Shown: one piece after another, positions 22,301 to 37,300 of the stretch
Layout: the number at the start of each line of letters is the position of its first letter
Numbering within the stretch: position 1 is the first letter of the stretch
Assembly: GCA_002633005.1 (NCBI GenBank)
Contig: NMRA01000349.1
Coordinates: 60,001 to 124,000, forward strand
Origin: Phoronis australis
Taxonomy: Eukaryota > Phoronida > Phoronidae
DNA: 64,000 nt
Direction of reading: 5' to 3'
Made by a program: the position numbers and the translations under genes
Notes under the pieces: generated by a model
Database searches by the model: none
What the model saw: the letters and a program-made list of their open reading frames with translations, nothing else
What the model was told of the DNA's origin: nothing

Positions 22301-25300
22301 CATGACGAGTCAAATCAATTCAACGGCCTCCTGAATTTTCTTCCCATTGAGGAACGTCTTTTTGAAATGTCTTTGTTATGTCAAGAAACTGGCGGGATTA
22401 TCTATTTAGTTAAAAAGTTATTGCTTGGGTCCCCATATTAAATAGGAACGCCGTTATGACCATACGTTGCTTCTCTGTGATTTTTATGCCCCCACATTTT
22501 TTATGTGTACTGTAGGAATTATGCCGTCATCGGCGTCCGCTGCTCTATCTCCAAAACGCCTTGACGTAGGCCCCCTATGTTCATCAAATTTTGCACATGT
22601 GTTCCTTCCGTGGATGGGACGGCATGAGCGAGCCTTCGGACGGATCCGACTACCGGTGTGCCCCCTAATGGCAATTTAATTTTTTACGTTTACCTCTGTA
22701 TCTTCAAAAGTCCTGAACGGATTTTCATAAAATTTGGTATATAGGCACCCATTAGTGAGATGACGCTGTCCTCTTGTTTCGGATGGATTAAATGTAGTTT
22801 GCGCCACCTAGTGGCCATTTTTACTGTTTTCGAGTCTGTTATTTTTTGCGTCCACCCTTCTATCAACCAAACCGCTCAAAGGATGATCGTGAAAATTGGC
22901 ATGTATGTTTTTATTACTAAGTGGGCGGCTGACGAGGATTTTTCGACGAGTTCGACTACTGTGGCGCCTCCTAATGGCAGTTTTGTTTTGTTTTTCTTGC
23001 ACTCATGGCTGTAACTCCTAAACCGTTTGCGGGATCTTTACTTAATTTAACGTATGTATTTATATGATGTTGACAACGGACAAAGATGACTTTCGGACGG
23101 ATTTGACTACTGGTGTGCCCCCTAGTGACAACTTTAGTTTTTTACGTTTACCAGTCTGTATCTTCAAAAGTCCTCAACAGATTTTCATAAAATTTTGAAT
23201 GTAGGCATCTATTGGTGAGATTGGTGAGATGACGCTATCATCCTGTTTTTGGATGGAACCAAGGTATTTTGCGCCACCTATTGGCCATTTTTGCTGTGTT
23301 CAAAACTTGTTTTTGGCATCCACCCCTTGATTTACCAAATCATTCTAGGGATGGTTTTAAAAATTGGCCTATATGTTTTCAGTGTGAAGAGGACGTTTGA
23401 TGAGGGGCGAGTGACTACTGTGGCGCCTCCTAGTGGTATCTTTGTTTTGTTTTGTTTTGTTTTGTTTTGTCTTTCGCCCATAGCTGTATCTCCAATGTCC
23501 ACTGCAGGATCTTTTTTAAATTTAGTAAGTGGATTTATATGAAGAAAACAGACGACTTTCAAGCGGATCGAACGAACTCTGTGCCCACAAGTGGCAATTT
23601 CATTTTTTGTTCGGTTTTCCTTTGTTTCTCTGAAGTTCCTTGACAGATGTTGGATGTCTGTCCTGTTGGTGAATCTTCTAACTACACACACTGTATAGCG
23701 ACAGTGCACTTGCTGGTCACCGTCTCTGGTGATGCAACACTAGCAGGCAATTTCTTCTACCCGCGATTCTTCTTGCTGGTCACATTCTCTGGCTGATGAC
23801 GCAACACTTCAGGTAGTATCTTACTACCCACGATGCAAGTGACAAGCTCTTAGTTAACTTCCTGTTCGTTAACCCTTGCCCTTGCCAAGATCCTTTCTAG
23901 AATCATCCACGAGATGGCTCTGTTGTACAATTGCCTCTGTACACCGTAGCAAGTCTTAATGCTTCAACTACTATAGCGCATCTCATTATCTTGCTGATTT
24001 CAGCCCATAATATAACATTCTACTTATTTAGTGATTGGCTAATAAAAATCACATGATCATGTCCACTCATATTATTGGCTGTTACAATTTGTTCTCAGAA
24101 TTTTCAAGAATCTCTAGAGTACTTTGACCCAAGAACCCAAAGTTGTAAACACCATCTAAAAATAGATTTTGGCGTTAAAGTACATGTCAACAAGTCTGAT
24201 CCCATCATTTAAAAGTACATATCCACAAATTTTGGGCAACTTAAAATGGATCTATTCTTACTAATTACTTAATCAATATTTATTGACATATGGCATGTTC
24301 CCGTTTTTGGATGGATTGTACGTTTTTGCGCCATCTAGTGGCCAGTTTTATGATACAAATAAATAACCCTAAAAGCACACCATTTGCGATGCATTCGTGG
24401 GCGCATTTCAACGCTCTGCAAGATGCCAAAAGCAATACCCATGCATTCGCAATTGATTTGAACCAATTATGCAGATCATTGGATATGCATATGCTAAACG
24501 GTCGAAGGTAAATCCATGTGCATTCACATTTGTTTCAGGACGATCTGTAGCCTAGCATTTTTAATTTCTACTGTTTTCCCCATCTACCTATGCAAATGAG
24601 GGGTTTAAACTCGTCATTCGAGTGTCTAGTGTGTCCGAAATATCGAGTGAAGTTCTGCAACCCTTTTTCAGGTACATTTTGGTATGCGGAGTTTACTTGC
24701 TGAAATTCATATATGGTTTTATGTTGTGTGCTTCACACTTTGAATTTATTTCAGAGTTCCCTCTTCATTTCTGTTTGAGTGTTAAGAAAGGTGGAGGCAA
24801 AGAACGTACTGTTGATTCTCCTGAAAAACTTCGAAAACTGCTTCACTTTCTTGAAAAGAAACGTTCCACTATCAGTGACTTCTTCTCCAAGAACTACGAA
24901 TCTGTTTCTGTACACAAATTTGAGTTAGTTGGCGATGCAATCCACTGCGTCACTCAAGTAGCTACAAAGGCGGGTCTGAAATTGCTATACCAGGCAACTA
25001 ATAATGATTTGTCGTCTAAGCTTACGACAGTGTTGGACGTTCATGGTCTTCAAGATGCCGTGGGTTCTCAGCATGATGAGTCATACATCATAAGCGTGGA
25101 ATTGACAAGGATGTGGTACAAAAAGGGAGAGGAACACTTTGACGATCAATCGGAAAGGTAAAAGTGCAGATGTAGCCTAAATTCAACTTTATATGGATAG
25201 GGATCGATTTTTACTGATAAGTTATCCTCCTAAATACAGAGGCTATTTTGCTGAACTAGAACTTAACAGATGTTATTAGTGTCTGCCAAGAGTTGATACA

Positions 25301-28300
25301 ACTCAGCTGTTTCCGGTGTTATTGAAATTATTTTAATAATATTTAAAAAGCTAAAATGGATGTTAAAGTAAAACTCAATTGCATAACAAGTTAAAGATAT
25401 TTTGCATTGCAGTAACATGGCATAAACTTTCACTTTTGTTAAGCTGAAGTACAATTACCTGAAGGAAATAACTCGTTATTACCACTACAGTCGTAGCGAG
25501 ACAAAGTAAAACCAACGGAGAAATAACGGAGATATTAAATACCATAACAAATATTTAGTTATTGTTTGCGACTTTCTGGCAGTACGAGAAGATGAAAGCA
25601 TGATTTTTTCAACATAGGTGCAGCTAATGTGTGTGCTTAGATATAATTAATAGCATGCACTGGCACTAATGAATTGGTGACATATTCTGAATTTTCCCGG
25701 TGTTCTTGTGGTGGTTTTCGATCTTAAGTGATGTCTTTAACACCCTGAACGGAATGTATTACCTAGCCTGTTTGACCATTCTAGCACTTCCTAGTGGCCA
25801 CTTTGTTCTCGTCAATAAGGGATTTTGAAGTGTAGTTTGTGGGAAAAGCTTTTCCGGATGATATCACTACAATCGACTGACGGACTTAGATAAAACTTGA
25901 CACACAGGTTTACGGTATCAATTGCCCTGTACCATTTGATTTTCTGATGATTTGACCAATGCGGCATCTGTTAGTGACTATTGAGGAAAGAGCATTTGAG
26001 GACGGTCTCTTCTGAACCTTGATGCATTTTAATAAAACTTGACACAGATCGTGCAATTGCTATGGTATGGTAATTTTGCAATAAAGCGCACTGGATTTAA
26101 GACTCGGTGAAAACAGAAATTGGCCTACAGATAGCGCTCAAGAAGTTTTATGATGGCGCTCCCAAATTTGACACACGTGATCACCCTCACAACTTAGCTG
26201 TAACGGACTAGCATAATTCTTTTCGAGCCTATAACAAATTAGTTTAATTAGGGAAGAGTCTAGCTTTCGGAGAAATTAAGTTTATGTACGATTTTGTTTT
26301 CCCACTTCTTACTAAGATCGTTCCAAAGCTGTATATTCATTAAAGTTTTTAACAAGATTAAAATCATTAGCTTACCATTCGTGATTCATTAATGTCGTTT
26401 CCACATCAATGTTTTACGTTGCTGTGGTCTGATATGACACTTCATTGCCTATAATTCACAAAACTGCAAAAATAATTTTAATGCATGAAAATACAAGTAT
26501 TTGCATCATACAGTTAATGGCAAAGCCGTGTGAATGCAATTCTTTGCCGTTTGTTTCCAGTCTGCCGCCTGCTGTGCCAACGAGTAAGGGCCAGACAGGT
26601 GGCATGGGTGCCAAGGGTAACAACAAAGAAGTTGATGGATTAAATACATTGAGTGACATCACATCTGGTCATAGCGCCCGACAGCAATCTGACAAAACTC
26701 CTTCATCAACAATCGACCCTCAGGTAACTGGATTTTTAATGTAGTTAGTGGGCCTTGGTCTGTTTCGCGAGTACTTTCGCCTGGAAGTTTTATTTTGACG
26801 TTTCTCACCTCATCCACAAGTGTACTTTTCAAATATAAAAATTTCGTGGGTTTAAAGTCGTGCAATTTACCAACGAAAAATGTCAAAATGTTGAGTTGGT
26901 GTACAATGCGTCATTATTGATAAAATTTTGTATCCTCAATTTTAAGAGACATATTCAAGCTCTGTTGGTGACAATAAACATGCAAAATGGATCAAAATAA
27001 CAATACAAACAAGCTATTTAAAAGTCACGCCACCACGTACTGGTAAAATGTGAAACTTCCTTTGATAACAGGAAAACGTAAATTCGTCTCATGTTGAACA
27101 TGCGACGAATTACGTTGTCAAGCTGTTTCAACTGAACGAGTATGAGAACAGTTTTAGCAGACAGTATGATAAAGCAATTGTAAGGCAAATAGGGGTGAAA
27201 GACATGACAAAAGCGGACCTCAAGAGTGGAATACTTTTTGTTACGGTTACCAAAGATAATCAAGCCTTACCAAAATCAGGATCGAAAAATGAAACAGTTA
27301 CTTTCTTCCCATCGATTCAAAGAGGGTCAGCATTAACTTGTTAAAGTTTCTTTAATGGTTAAACAGTGCGGTTGAGTTTTCTTGTCACTGAATGCTTGAT
27401 CGTTTTGATTGGCCTATTCAGTAGCAATCTTAATAGCACGTTGAGCCCATTACCATCAGCGGTTTGTAAGGCTAAGTCATCATCATTAGCCTGGATATCT
27501 GTATGATGTGTCACCATACAGTTTAGCTTGAGTAGTGTGGTGTCCCAGCATATACTTAATCCGTAGACTAAGAATAGGGTGTAACTCTAGTTCTTGCAAG
27601 GCATTTTCTTTGGTATCAAAAGCAATGTTGCGAAGGCGCCAGCAATACATAGAACGATACCTAGTGCTGATAGCTTCTTCTCAAGAATTTTCTCATTCCG
27701 TTGTACAACAAGGGGAGTTTCTGCTTAAGCCCTTACACCGAACCCCAACTGGGCATTGGAGAGCTTCCTTTGAAGTCATGTAGTTCCAGACATTTAAATT
27801 GTTTAACATCAAGCTTTCCAACCATTTGATTTAGGCTTCAAAATATTTCACATTGAACTAGGTATTCTTTCTGGGATTTCGGAAAAAGACTCCTTTGCAA
27901 TTTCTCCAAACGTTTGTCCCCCATAAACAGGCTTTGAAAATGGCGCGATAGATGTCCTTGACCTGCATTCAGTCTTCCTACAAAAGAACGGGGTGAATGT
28001 CATCCTATGTATGAGTTTTATAGCCTGGATTTCATCTGATGCCACCTCCATTCGGTTTGATAAACGAATGCGATCAGTTATTCTGTTTCAAGGTGTAACG
28101 TGAACACAGCAATATAGCCTCATCCACCTGTGCCGTGTGGTTTACAGCATCTCGATACTACCCCAGGCATTTAAAACATAATACAATGTTTCACTGTAGG
28201 CAGAATAGGCAAAAGAAGGGATGATCCACTAGGTGAGATACTAATTGAATGAGGTCAACACCATATTCGTGCTGCTAAATTTTTGTTTCAATGCTCACCT

Positions 28301-31300
28301 GTCAAAAATATGGCCAATGCTTCTTATGACGACAATTCCTGTTTATCACGCTTCATAAGTCTAATAGTGGTATTTGCTTCTAATTCGTGGTGAATGTTCT
28401 TCTTAAGACCTATCGCCTGAAAGTGTTCTTTTATGGCATCGTTTTGCAAGTGATTGGATAGTCTTTGGGACAGGCAGTGAACATACAGTTTGACCAATAT
28501 AGCACTGCTTACTCATAAAATGAATACATTGATTCTCAGCACAAATAAACTCGTAACGAAACTGCATGAGGGAGGTCTTTCTGCCAAATTATGTTTGCAT
28601 ATAGGTTTTATTTATTTGTTGAACTTATGGATGAATGTCTGTACGTATGTTTGCATGTGTATGTATTTTTAATGTATATGCATGTATGTATGTTTGAATG
28701 TATGTGTGTATGTATGTATGCAAGTATGTATGTATGTATGTATGTATGTATGTATGTGTGTATATGTCAAATAAATATAGTTCGGTAGCAACAATTCATT
28801 GACACAAACTTGGTTGAAGAGAGGACTGTACTGTTTGTTTGACAACATAATGTTTAGAGATTACGAGCGAGTATATATTAAGCTGCCAAACAAAAATACG
28901 GTCGTGTTTTCAACCAAGTTTGTGTCAATGAAGGGCTGCTACCGAACTATGCTATACTATATATCAAATACGTAAGCAATCATTTTATTCTTTCAGACGC
29001 CTGATGTCCATTCTGCTACAAATACGCGAGTGCTAGTTAGCGGACCATCGTCTGAACAAGTAAGTAATAAATTGCTCATGGACAAGTTCCAGTTACCTAC
29101 GTGAGAGGGAGCTCTTTTTGTTTACAGTCNATGTATGCAAGTATGTAAGTATGTATGTATGTATGTATGTATGTGTGTATATGTCAAATAAATATAGTTC
29201 GGTACCAACAATTCATTGACACAAACTTGGTTGAAGAGAGGACTGTACTGTTTGTTTGACAACATAATGTTTAGAGATTACGAGCGAGTATATATGAAGC
29301 TGCCAAACAAAAATACGGTCGTGTTTTCAACCAAGTTTGTGTCAATGAAGGGCTGCTACCGAACTATGCTATACTATATATCAAATACGTAAGCAATCAT
29401 TTTATTCTTTCAGACGCCTGATGTCCATTCTGCTACAAATACGCGAGTGCTAGTTAGCGGACAACCGTCTGAACAAGTAAGTAATAAATTGCTCATGGAC
29501 AAGTTCCAGTTACCTACGTGAGAGGGAGCTCTTTTTGTTTACAGTCTTCTGGTTTTTCATGTAATCTGAAGTTGTGTGCTTGAACAAAAAAGATGCTTGA
29601 AACATCGAATGTGTTGCCGGTGCCCACCTCTGTAACGTAAATGTATAAAATTTTATCAATCTCAGGTTGCAATGACATTTTAAATAACGCAGCTCACGTC
29701 GATTCGTAGGCCTACCGTTTATGTGTGCAGTAAGCCCATGCGTCTGTATACGAAACTGCCTACTTCCGGATTTAGGCAGTATAACTATGCTTGAAACTAA
29801 TGTCCGCTTCTCTGTTGTGACTGGTATTTACGATTCTACGTAGTATTTATCGAACAATAAATGCTCATTAACTCGTGATCAGCTAATTACCATACTGTCA
29901 GATAGTGTTTGCGGGTTTTCTCATTTCGACTGATAGACGGGTGGAGTGCTTTTGGTGTTTTAAATTTTTTATATGAAATTGGTGGTTTCAAGCACTTTAA
30001 ATCATCTTGTAAGAAATAAAAAAACTGAAATATAGAGTCAATTTTGCTATCGAATTTGGCTATTTTGAATTCAGAATGCCTAAAACCGATTACGTGATTT
30101 GGCGAAAAGTGGTACCAACGCTAATATTTTACGCGAGAAAGAGATCCATACATGTGTTCTGACCATTTTTTGTGACATCAAAGGCAGTTTGGAGTTAAGG
30201 GATAGCCCTAGAGTCTGAAATGTTTCGGTGCTTTGTAGAATGGTTTTGGAGGACCCAGAATTGATCTTTTTGGGACACCGGTTGAGACATTAACTGGAAA
30301 ATGCAATATTATCTGAAAAGAGAAAGTTACTGTTTTCAGGCCTGCAGGTAGCTAGTAAACCAGTTAAGTTCCATGTTTTTCGATGTTGTAGTAGCTCATT
30401 TTTTAAATATATTTTTAACATATATTTAATATATGTGATCGGTTGTGTCAATGACTTTTGCTAGTTCAGCAACATTAATGAGGGTCTTTTGTTGACATAA
30501 GTAGATATTTCGTGTAGATGTTCTAAATTCTTAAGTTCATTGGAGTGTTTATGGTGAACGCCATACTGTTGTTCATACAAAGGAGTGTGTACAGAGAGGT
30601 AGATGTAATGTATTCTTATTTGCTCGAGTACAATTTTTGCGACATTTTTAGAACACACGCAATATTGAAATCACTTTATACATTGCCATGTTTTCCTCCT
30701 CGAGATCATTGTTTTAAGTAACGGAGCAAATTTGGCAATTTTAGAAAAATTCTGTTACAGGACGATTTGTTAATGATTGATGCCTAATTTGATGAAGATT
30801 TCATTGTGTCTGTTGGTTATTTTTTATAATTCCATCTTCATTAGTTGCTGTAAACTTTAATATGTGTTGTATAGGTGTTTGAAGATATTCGTTATTTTTA
30901 CCGGCCTTATTTACCAAATACTTCGAAGTGAGAGTTCGTCCACGTTTTGGAATGCAGGAGTTGAATGCACTGGCTATTTCTTATGGTTAAGTAGTGAGCC
31001 ATGTACACAAATGATTACCGAAATAGAAGTGCGGTATGATCAGTTGCTTCTTTTAAGAACACCGTTAATAGTGAGCCATGTCTTGCTACAGTTATCATTC
31101 TGATAATAAAGCATATCGAGCATTTTAATGGTGTTGCGTTGCTAAGTGAATTGATGTTAACACATTAGATTGTGCATGGCATGGTTTATTTGCTCTGTTC
31201 TTGCCTTTCAGGGTGGTTCAAATGTGAAGAATATCATCTCTGACTTTGAAAATGTGATTTCTGAGACTGGGTCGCTTCCGAGCAAGGTGATTGACTTTTG

Positions 31301-34300
31301 AATATCTGAAAATGCTCTCAAAACGTCTTGGGTCCGAAATCCTATCTCCTTACTCAAAACCTGAATTCAGTTTTGATATATTTGTTTAATACTTAAAACT
31401 ATGTCTCCTTCTGTTTACCTGTTCGAAAAAACAAAACAAAAACTAGGCATGCGAGCAATTATGAATAAATTTTAAAGAAATCTGACCGTTTTGGCCCAAT
31501 TGCAGCTGGTAATATTTCAGCTGAATGTTGGAATATGTGCACAAAAAATATCAACCTTGCTTTATTGGCGTATTTCTTGATTTTACGCTTAAGCATCTAC
31601 GCCATGCATCGATCTATGTTCTTAGCAAATTTGCATTCGAAGCAGGTAGCTGCCTAAGCGAATAGTTCATTTTCTGTAAAAAAACGATATTTCTCAATAG
31701 GTGATCCTTTCATTGACAATGCCTGCAACGATTGAGAAATTATTTAAACGCATTAAACGCATGAGCAAGAGATCTTTATATCGTTTCTAGGGTGCCTTTC
31801 ATGTAACAAGTTTCTTGAAAATCTGGCTTGAACACGCGAGACCACGCAATATTAGGCGAGTGTGTGCGTGTTATTGCATTTCAGTGACGTTATTATCTAA
31901 AACCATGTTTAACATAATTTCCATATGTTTTCGTTCTCCTGGTCTCAGTAGTTTCATTTTTTCACTGTCGAACGTGGACAGTAGCTGTTAAGCCCTTTAA
32001 CCTCGGACAAGTATTAAACAAACTGTCAAGCTGTTGAAGGTGTTTGTAGCTTGTACTAAACATTTTTTCTCGCTACACGGTATGTATTTTGCATCTGAAG
32101 TTCCCCTAGAATGAAGATAAGGTATTTTGCTACACAAATGTGAAATATTGTAAAAACTGCCAATTTTTGCCAATAAAGTTTGAGATATCGTTAAGTTCAC
32201 TCCATTTAGACCTTGTTTTACAAAACCTTCAAAGATCCAGGCATTTTCATATTTTTAAGTATTATTAAAAGTAATACACCACAAGTCAAATGTGTTCTGT
32301 AATGGTTTACTGCATCGGTCGTTCCCTGCTCAAAAAGAAATTGCACCCAATACACAATCACTTTTCAGAACGGTACAGCTAGCTATACGCTACACCGAGG
32401 GCCACCAACTGATACTCAGAAAGCTGACCAAGTATGTCATACCGTTTTGTTTTGCTCAACTGTGGAAGTGTGTGTGACAGATAAGTGGCAATGCAAAATT
32501 TCAAACGGGAGTCCACTGCCTCTCAACCTTTTTGGGATTTTTGAATATTCAGTCTGATAGTAAATTATTCAGTAACCTACAATCTTGCATGATAGACTGC
32601 GTTCCGTTACTCTATTACTTTAAGTTTACGAGAAATGTCTCATCCCGACTGATGATTGCAACAGGTGCCACACGAGTAACTGAGTCCAACGCAAAAACAA
32701 AACAGTGAATGCTTTCTTGATTATTCTATTTAATATTTAGTTTAGCTGAGCCTGAGAAGTACTGCAAATTTAGAGGGATCCTCTGAAAGGGCCACTGGTT
32801 TTGGAGCGCAGTGATTTGTGACTCTGTTCAGAGTGAAATTTTAAATTTATATCTTTTCGAGCTGCTCCATACCTGTTGAGTTTTATTCGTTGCAAGTCTT
32901 GTATGAAGCACGGAGGCTGATCCCAAGGTGATCCAAAGATGACATCGCACGTTTCTTTCTTAATCATCTCAGGATCTCGAGATCCCTGTTAAGTTATCTC
33001 AGGATCTCGACATCCTGACTTAATTGTTTTGGGATTTCGATTCTATCAACATAGTCTGTTATCAAATGACAACCGGTCTCAACTATTAATTTTGTGATTT
33101 AAGCTTTTGTGGGTGAGTGCAGATATTCGTTTGTAGCCAAGTTTTATGGGAGAGTCATTCAGCGACGTAATATGATTATTAATTGTGTAAGTCATATCTA
33201 TTGCCACAGTCGTGGGACGACGGTGTGTGTGGGTCGAGGGGTTTCAGAACAATCCCGGGCCTTTAAACCTCATATTTCTGAGCCATGACATTGTGATGAG
33301 CATATCAAATAATTCTAATTGCATTCGGAAATTCTATATTTTACGGAATAAGATAGATGACTCTACCTTCAACGTTTGTAGACACACATGCGATCCCATC
33401 AGGCGTGAAATCAGGTATAAAGCTTATGGTCTCAACGAATAAAAGCAAATGACAATATTATTAAACAACGAGATTTTTCAACTTCAGCATATTTCGATGC
33501 CTCCTACATCTACCATCTTGTAGAGCTATCAGGATGCATCATAGCAACAAAACATCAGTGTTTAGATCTTCCATCTATCAACACTCCAGATAACAACAAA
33601 ACAGATTAACGTGTCTGGTGATAATGGAATGATTTTAACGATACTCTTTCTGCTTAAACTGCAGTACTACAAGTTTTGCTGACTGAAAAAACAAAATAAA
33701 ATTAGACCTCTTTCTGTTGTAAAATTTATCTTGCATGATAGGCCTTGTTTTCTGTTACCAAGAATGTTCGAATTTGGATAAAGATGAAGCTGTTAATGAT
33801 CTTCCCAAATGTCGCAAAAAGAAACTGTAGACATGCCCAGGTATCGCTTTGGTATCATTATTAGAAACTTTTCGGTGTTTGTTGCCAAGATTAAGGCTCA
33901 CGTCGTAACAATTATTGAGACATTGTTGGTGTGATTTGGTTTCATAGTCCGCCACATATCGATGCCTGTCTGGGCAGCCAACCTGGTTATAGATTAATGC
34001 ACCATAAATATGTATCTAATGGCTTAGTGGTGAAACAAGAAACTGTGAATCATTCTTTCTGCTGCCAATCCAGATGATGTGGCAATGCGACGTGTCAGAC
34101 AACATTGGTACTCTGAGGAAAATTATTTCGAGATCCTGAGATAATTAAAAAAGAAACGCGCGATGTCATCTTTGGGACACTGTATGATGCTTTTTGTAAA
34201 AGTTGTTCAGATTGAAACGTTAGCAATTTTTACAGGTAATAACGAAAAGATTTGCTCTCTTTGTCCCGGACAAAGTGACTACGAAGTATGGCCATGATCC

Positions 34301-37300
34301 GAGAAATGTCTCATTGGTATTCGACAGCGAAATCAAGGACATTTCAGAAATACAGTTTAAAAAGCACGCGTCGAATTCAAAGATCTGGATTTCTTCTGAC
34401 GCCACCTTTAACGTTGAAGACACCAACCGAGTCAAATATTCTTATATTCTAGGGTTTGAAAAGACCAGAGGTCAAAAACTTTTATCCGTGCTGACTACCC
34501 TTTCAACCCAGGCTTTAAACGAAAATGAGTATGCTAAAGAAAATACAATGCGAAGTCTTGAATCTGAGGCACTTGTTCATTGCGATACATTTATGCTGAG
34601 AAAGTGGGATAGGAATGTGCAGAACATATGTGCTCAAGACGGTTTTTATAGCCATGTTCAGATAATGAATGACGAAGTGACCAAAGATACACTGAAAGAC
34701 TTTTTGATTCAGCTCGAATATTTGCGTTTCCCAACTCAGATGGTCGAAAGCAAGACTCGCAAAGAATTCGTTGAATTTTTAAATAAAGTATCGTCTCCGG
34801 ACGTTGCCAAAGGGTTATTTCTGCTATGTAGTCTTTCTTTGTTTACCCATTTAACCCATAATGTCATCTGGGAAAACATTACTGAAAAGACGGCAAGTTG
34901 TTTGGTTAAGCCTTTGTCAGGAACATCACGCCAAGAATTGCTTGAATCCAGGGTAAAATCAGTAATGGATTTGCTTCCAACTCTTCTGAAGCGTGCGTTT
35001 GGAAAACAAGTGCCATGGGAATTTTGTTTGCAGTTCATTTTCCCGTTCCTGTCGCTTGAGGAGGCTAAGAGTATCCAAGGGAAGTTTCCAGGTCCAGTTA
35101 AAAGCTTCGACAGTCTTGAGCCTACATTAATTCACCTGTTCCACAATTTACCCAACTGCTGCGGAGCAATAGAACTCTTTAAACTTATTATCAGTCGCCA
35201 ATCAGTACCTTTTTTAATTAAAATTGAATCGTGGTTAATTTCAAAAGAAACAGAAATGGCGAAACATCAGTTCCAGTTTCTTGTCTCATCAGTTCATGCG
35301 ATATATATCAACTTATTGAAGATGAGGAGAACCCACCAGCATGCCGAAAATCAAATAGATGAGTGTTGGCAACAATGGAAATGGATCATCGACCACATAG
35401 TTGTGATCAGTGATGAACTGGCTGAGATAGTGCTTGATCTGAAACCATTGAAGCTGTTGTTGCAAGTTAGCTCCCTTGTTAAGGGTAAGATGAGACGTCA
35501 TGAAGATTTAACCGTTAGGTTTAATGCCAATTTGAATAAAGTCACACGACAAATGGTTGAAAGTGAGCTTCATAGGAAGACAAGTCTCTGTGGTATCCAA
35601 GAGACATTAGCCCTACTTGAGAGAAATGTAGAGAGCCCGATGTATGAATTACTAGCACCGCTTGCTGCCCACCGTGTTGTTTCAGTGTGCTCAGACTCGT
35701 GTTGGAAGTCAGACGAAAGTGAACTTGAAGCTTTGGAAAACCTTTCATCAAATAGCGAAGTGTTCGGTAAAACATGTGACTTCAGAAGTTTGGTTTCTTG
35801 CATCGCGAATCACAGTGAAGAAACGGTTAGACACATTTTCATCAACCTAGTTAGGAAAGTGAATCATGACGATCCAACCATGTGCGATCCAGCTTTGTCT
35901 TGGTACAACACAGAGCAACGGGCTATAAAGACGACATATTATCAAATCTCTGATAAAATAAAGGCTATATACGATCTGTATTTCCTTCTTCATGATCTGC
36001 CAGCCTTGAGACAAAATAAAGAATTTTGTCAACAAATCGACAAAGAAGTGGAAAATAGCATTCACTCATTTGGCGTGCATAACTTATGCCATGAAATTCC
36101 AAGATTAGAGAAGATGAGCCAAAGAACCCAACAAAAGTTTGAAGAGCACCTGCAGAAAATCTTCATGTCGCCATCTAGTGTTCCACAGCTACCGTTGACC
36201 AATACCAGGATCTATGTCGACACAAGGTAACGTAGGCATTCTGTTAAGCACTCCTGTCACACTCGCACACATGTTTGGTTTTCACTGCATGATGTTCTAT
36301 TTTTTCAGCCATGCCAGGCGCCCGATACGTTTCAATAGTGCTTCAAGTTTTGGCTGCAAAGGTCTTAAGAGCCGATACTGCTTTTGAGTCAGTGCCGGTT
36401 TTTGGTCTTAGTATTTATAGAAATGAGACGATAACATCTTTCGCGATACTACTCATATTTAGGATATACATACTGTCATATCTTTCGCTGAACTACAGTT
36501 AAACGTCATCATTTACTGTACAACCAATAAGTGGTTCCTCACCAAGTTTCTGTATAAAATCATAGTCCCACTTGTAAGAATGCCACAACATTCAATCATT
36601 TAATCACGTCTTGGCCGCGGATGCAGTTCTGTTCATGTAACATCAGTGTTTAAAAAATATTGAGCTGTTTGTTCATTAATCAACAGTGATTCTTTGATAT
36701 GAAGGTTCGGTTAAAAGCTTAACTTTTCTAGCCTCTGAATTGTCTAAACTGTAACTAGTTCTTTTTACTTAGATTTTTTTTCATTACACCTTCGTCTTTC
36801 GTCCCAAAGTTGTTACTTTACTGTGCATGTATTAATATTTATTTCATTTTTGATTAATTTTCTTCGTGTATTTATGTTTTCATTTCATCGTTCAACGTCT
36901 TTGTTAATGTAACCTTTACTGCTTTTGTTTTTACGATATTTTTATCGATATCTGCACCTATTTTATATTATTTTGCTTCTGCTGTACAATTATTTCGCGT
37001 CTTTTATTCCTAAACGTGTTTATTCCTTTTGTTCATTGCTTTAAATGACCTATGTGGGTGAATAGTAAATGTTACTGAGACGCCTGTCCACTGTTAATAA
37101 AGATTTGAATATCTCAGCATCCGTATAGTCAGTGCTGTGTTAATTATACGCATGGTGAGACACCAACACTTTTTGTCACTGAACTTTCATATCAAAAAGT
37201 CACTGTTCATTCAGCAACGAACTTTTCAATAATCTTTAAACAATACTACTACATGAACACAGATACACCTGTGCCCAGCATATGATTGCATGTTGTGTTA

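Larger units (their letters stand above)
28715..29546. repeat. Direct duplication of about 415 bp around an 'n' (exon 4 region)
   Basis: 28715-29129 and 29131-29546 are nearly identical, with scattered substitutions (for example GTACCAAC for GTAGCAAC, GACAACCG for GACCATCG). The single 'n' at 29130 separates them exactly. Confidence 0.9.

Noticed and set aside
24622-24754. Upstream extension of exon 2 with a hydrophobic segment resembling a signal or membrane helix
   Set aside because: It lies before a good acceptor (TTTATTTCAG) and the exon 1 phase fits only if this part is intronic.
28591-28788. 65-residue frame rich in Tyr-Val-Cys-Met
   Set aside because: It is the translation of the TATG microsatellite.
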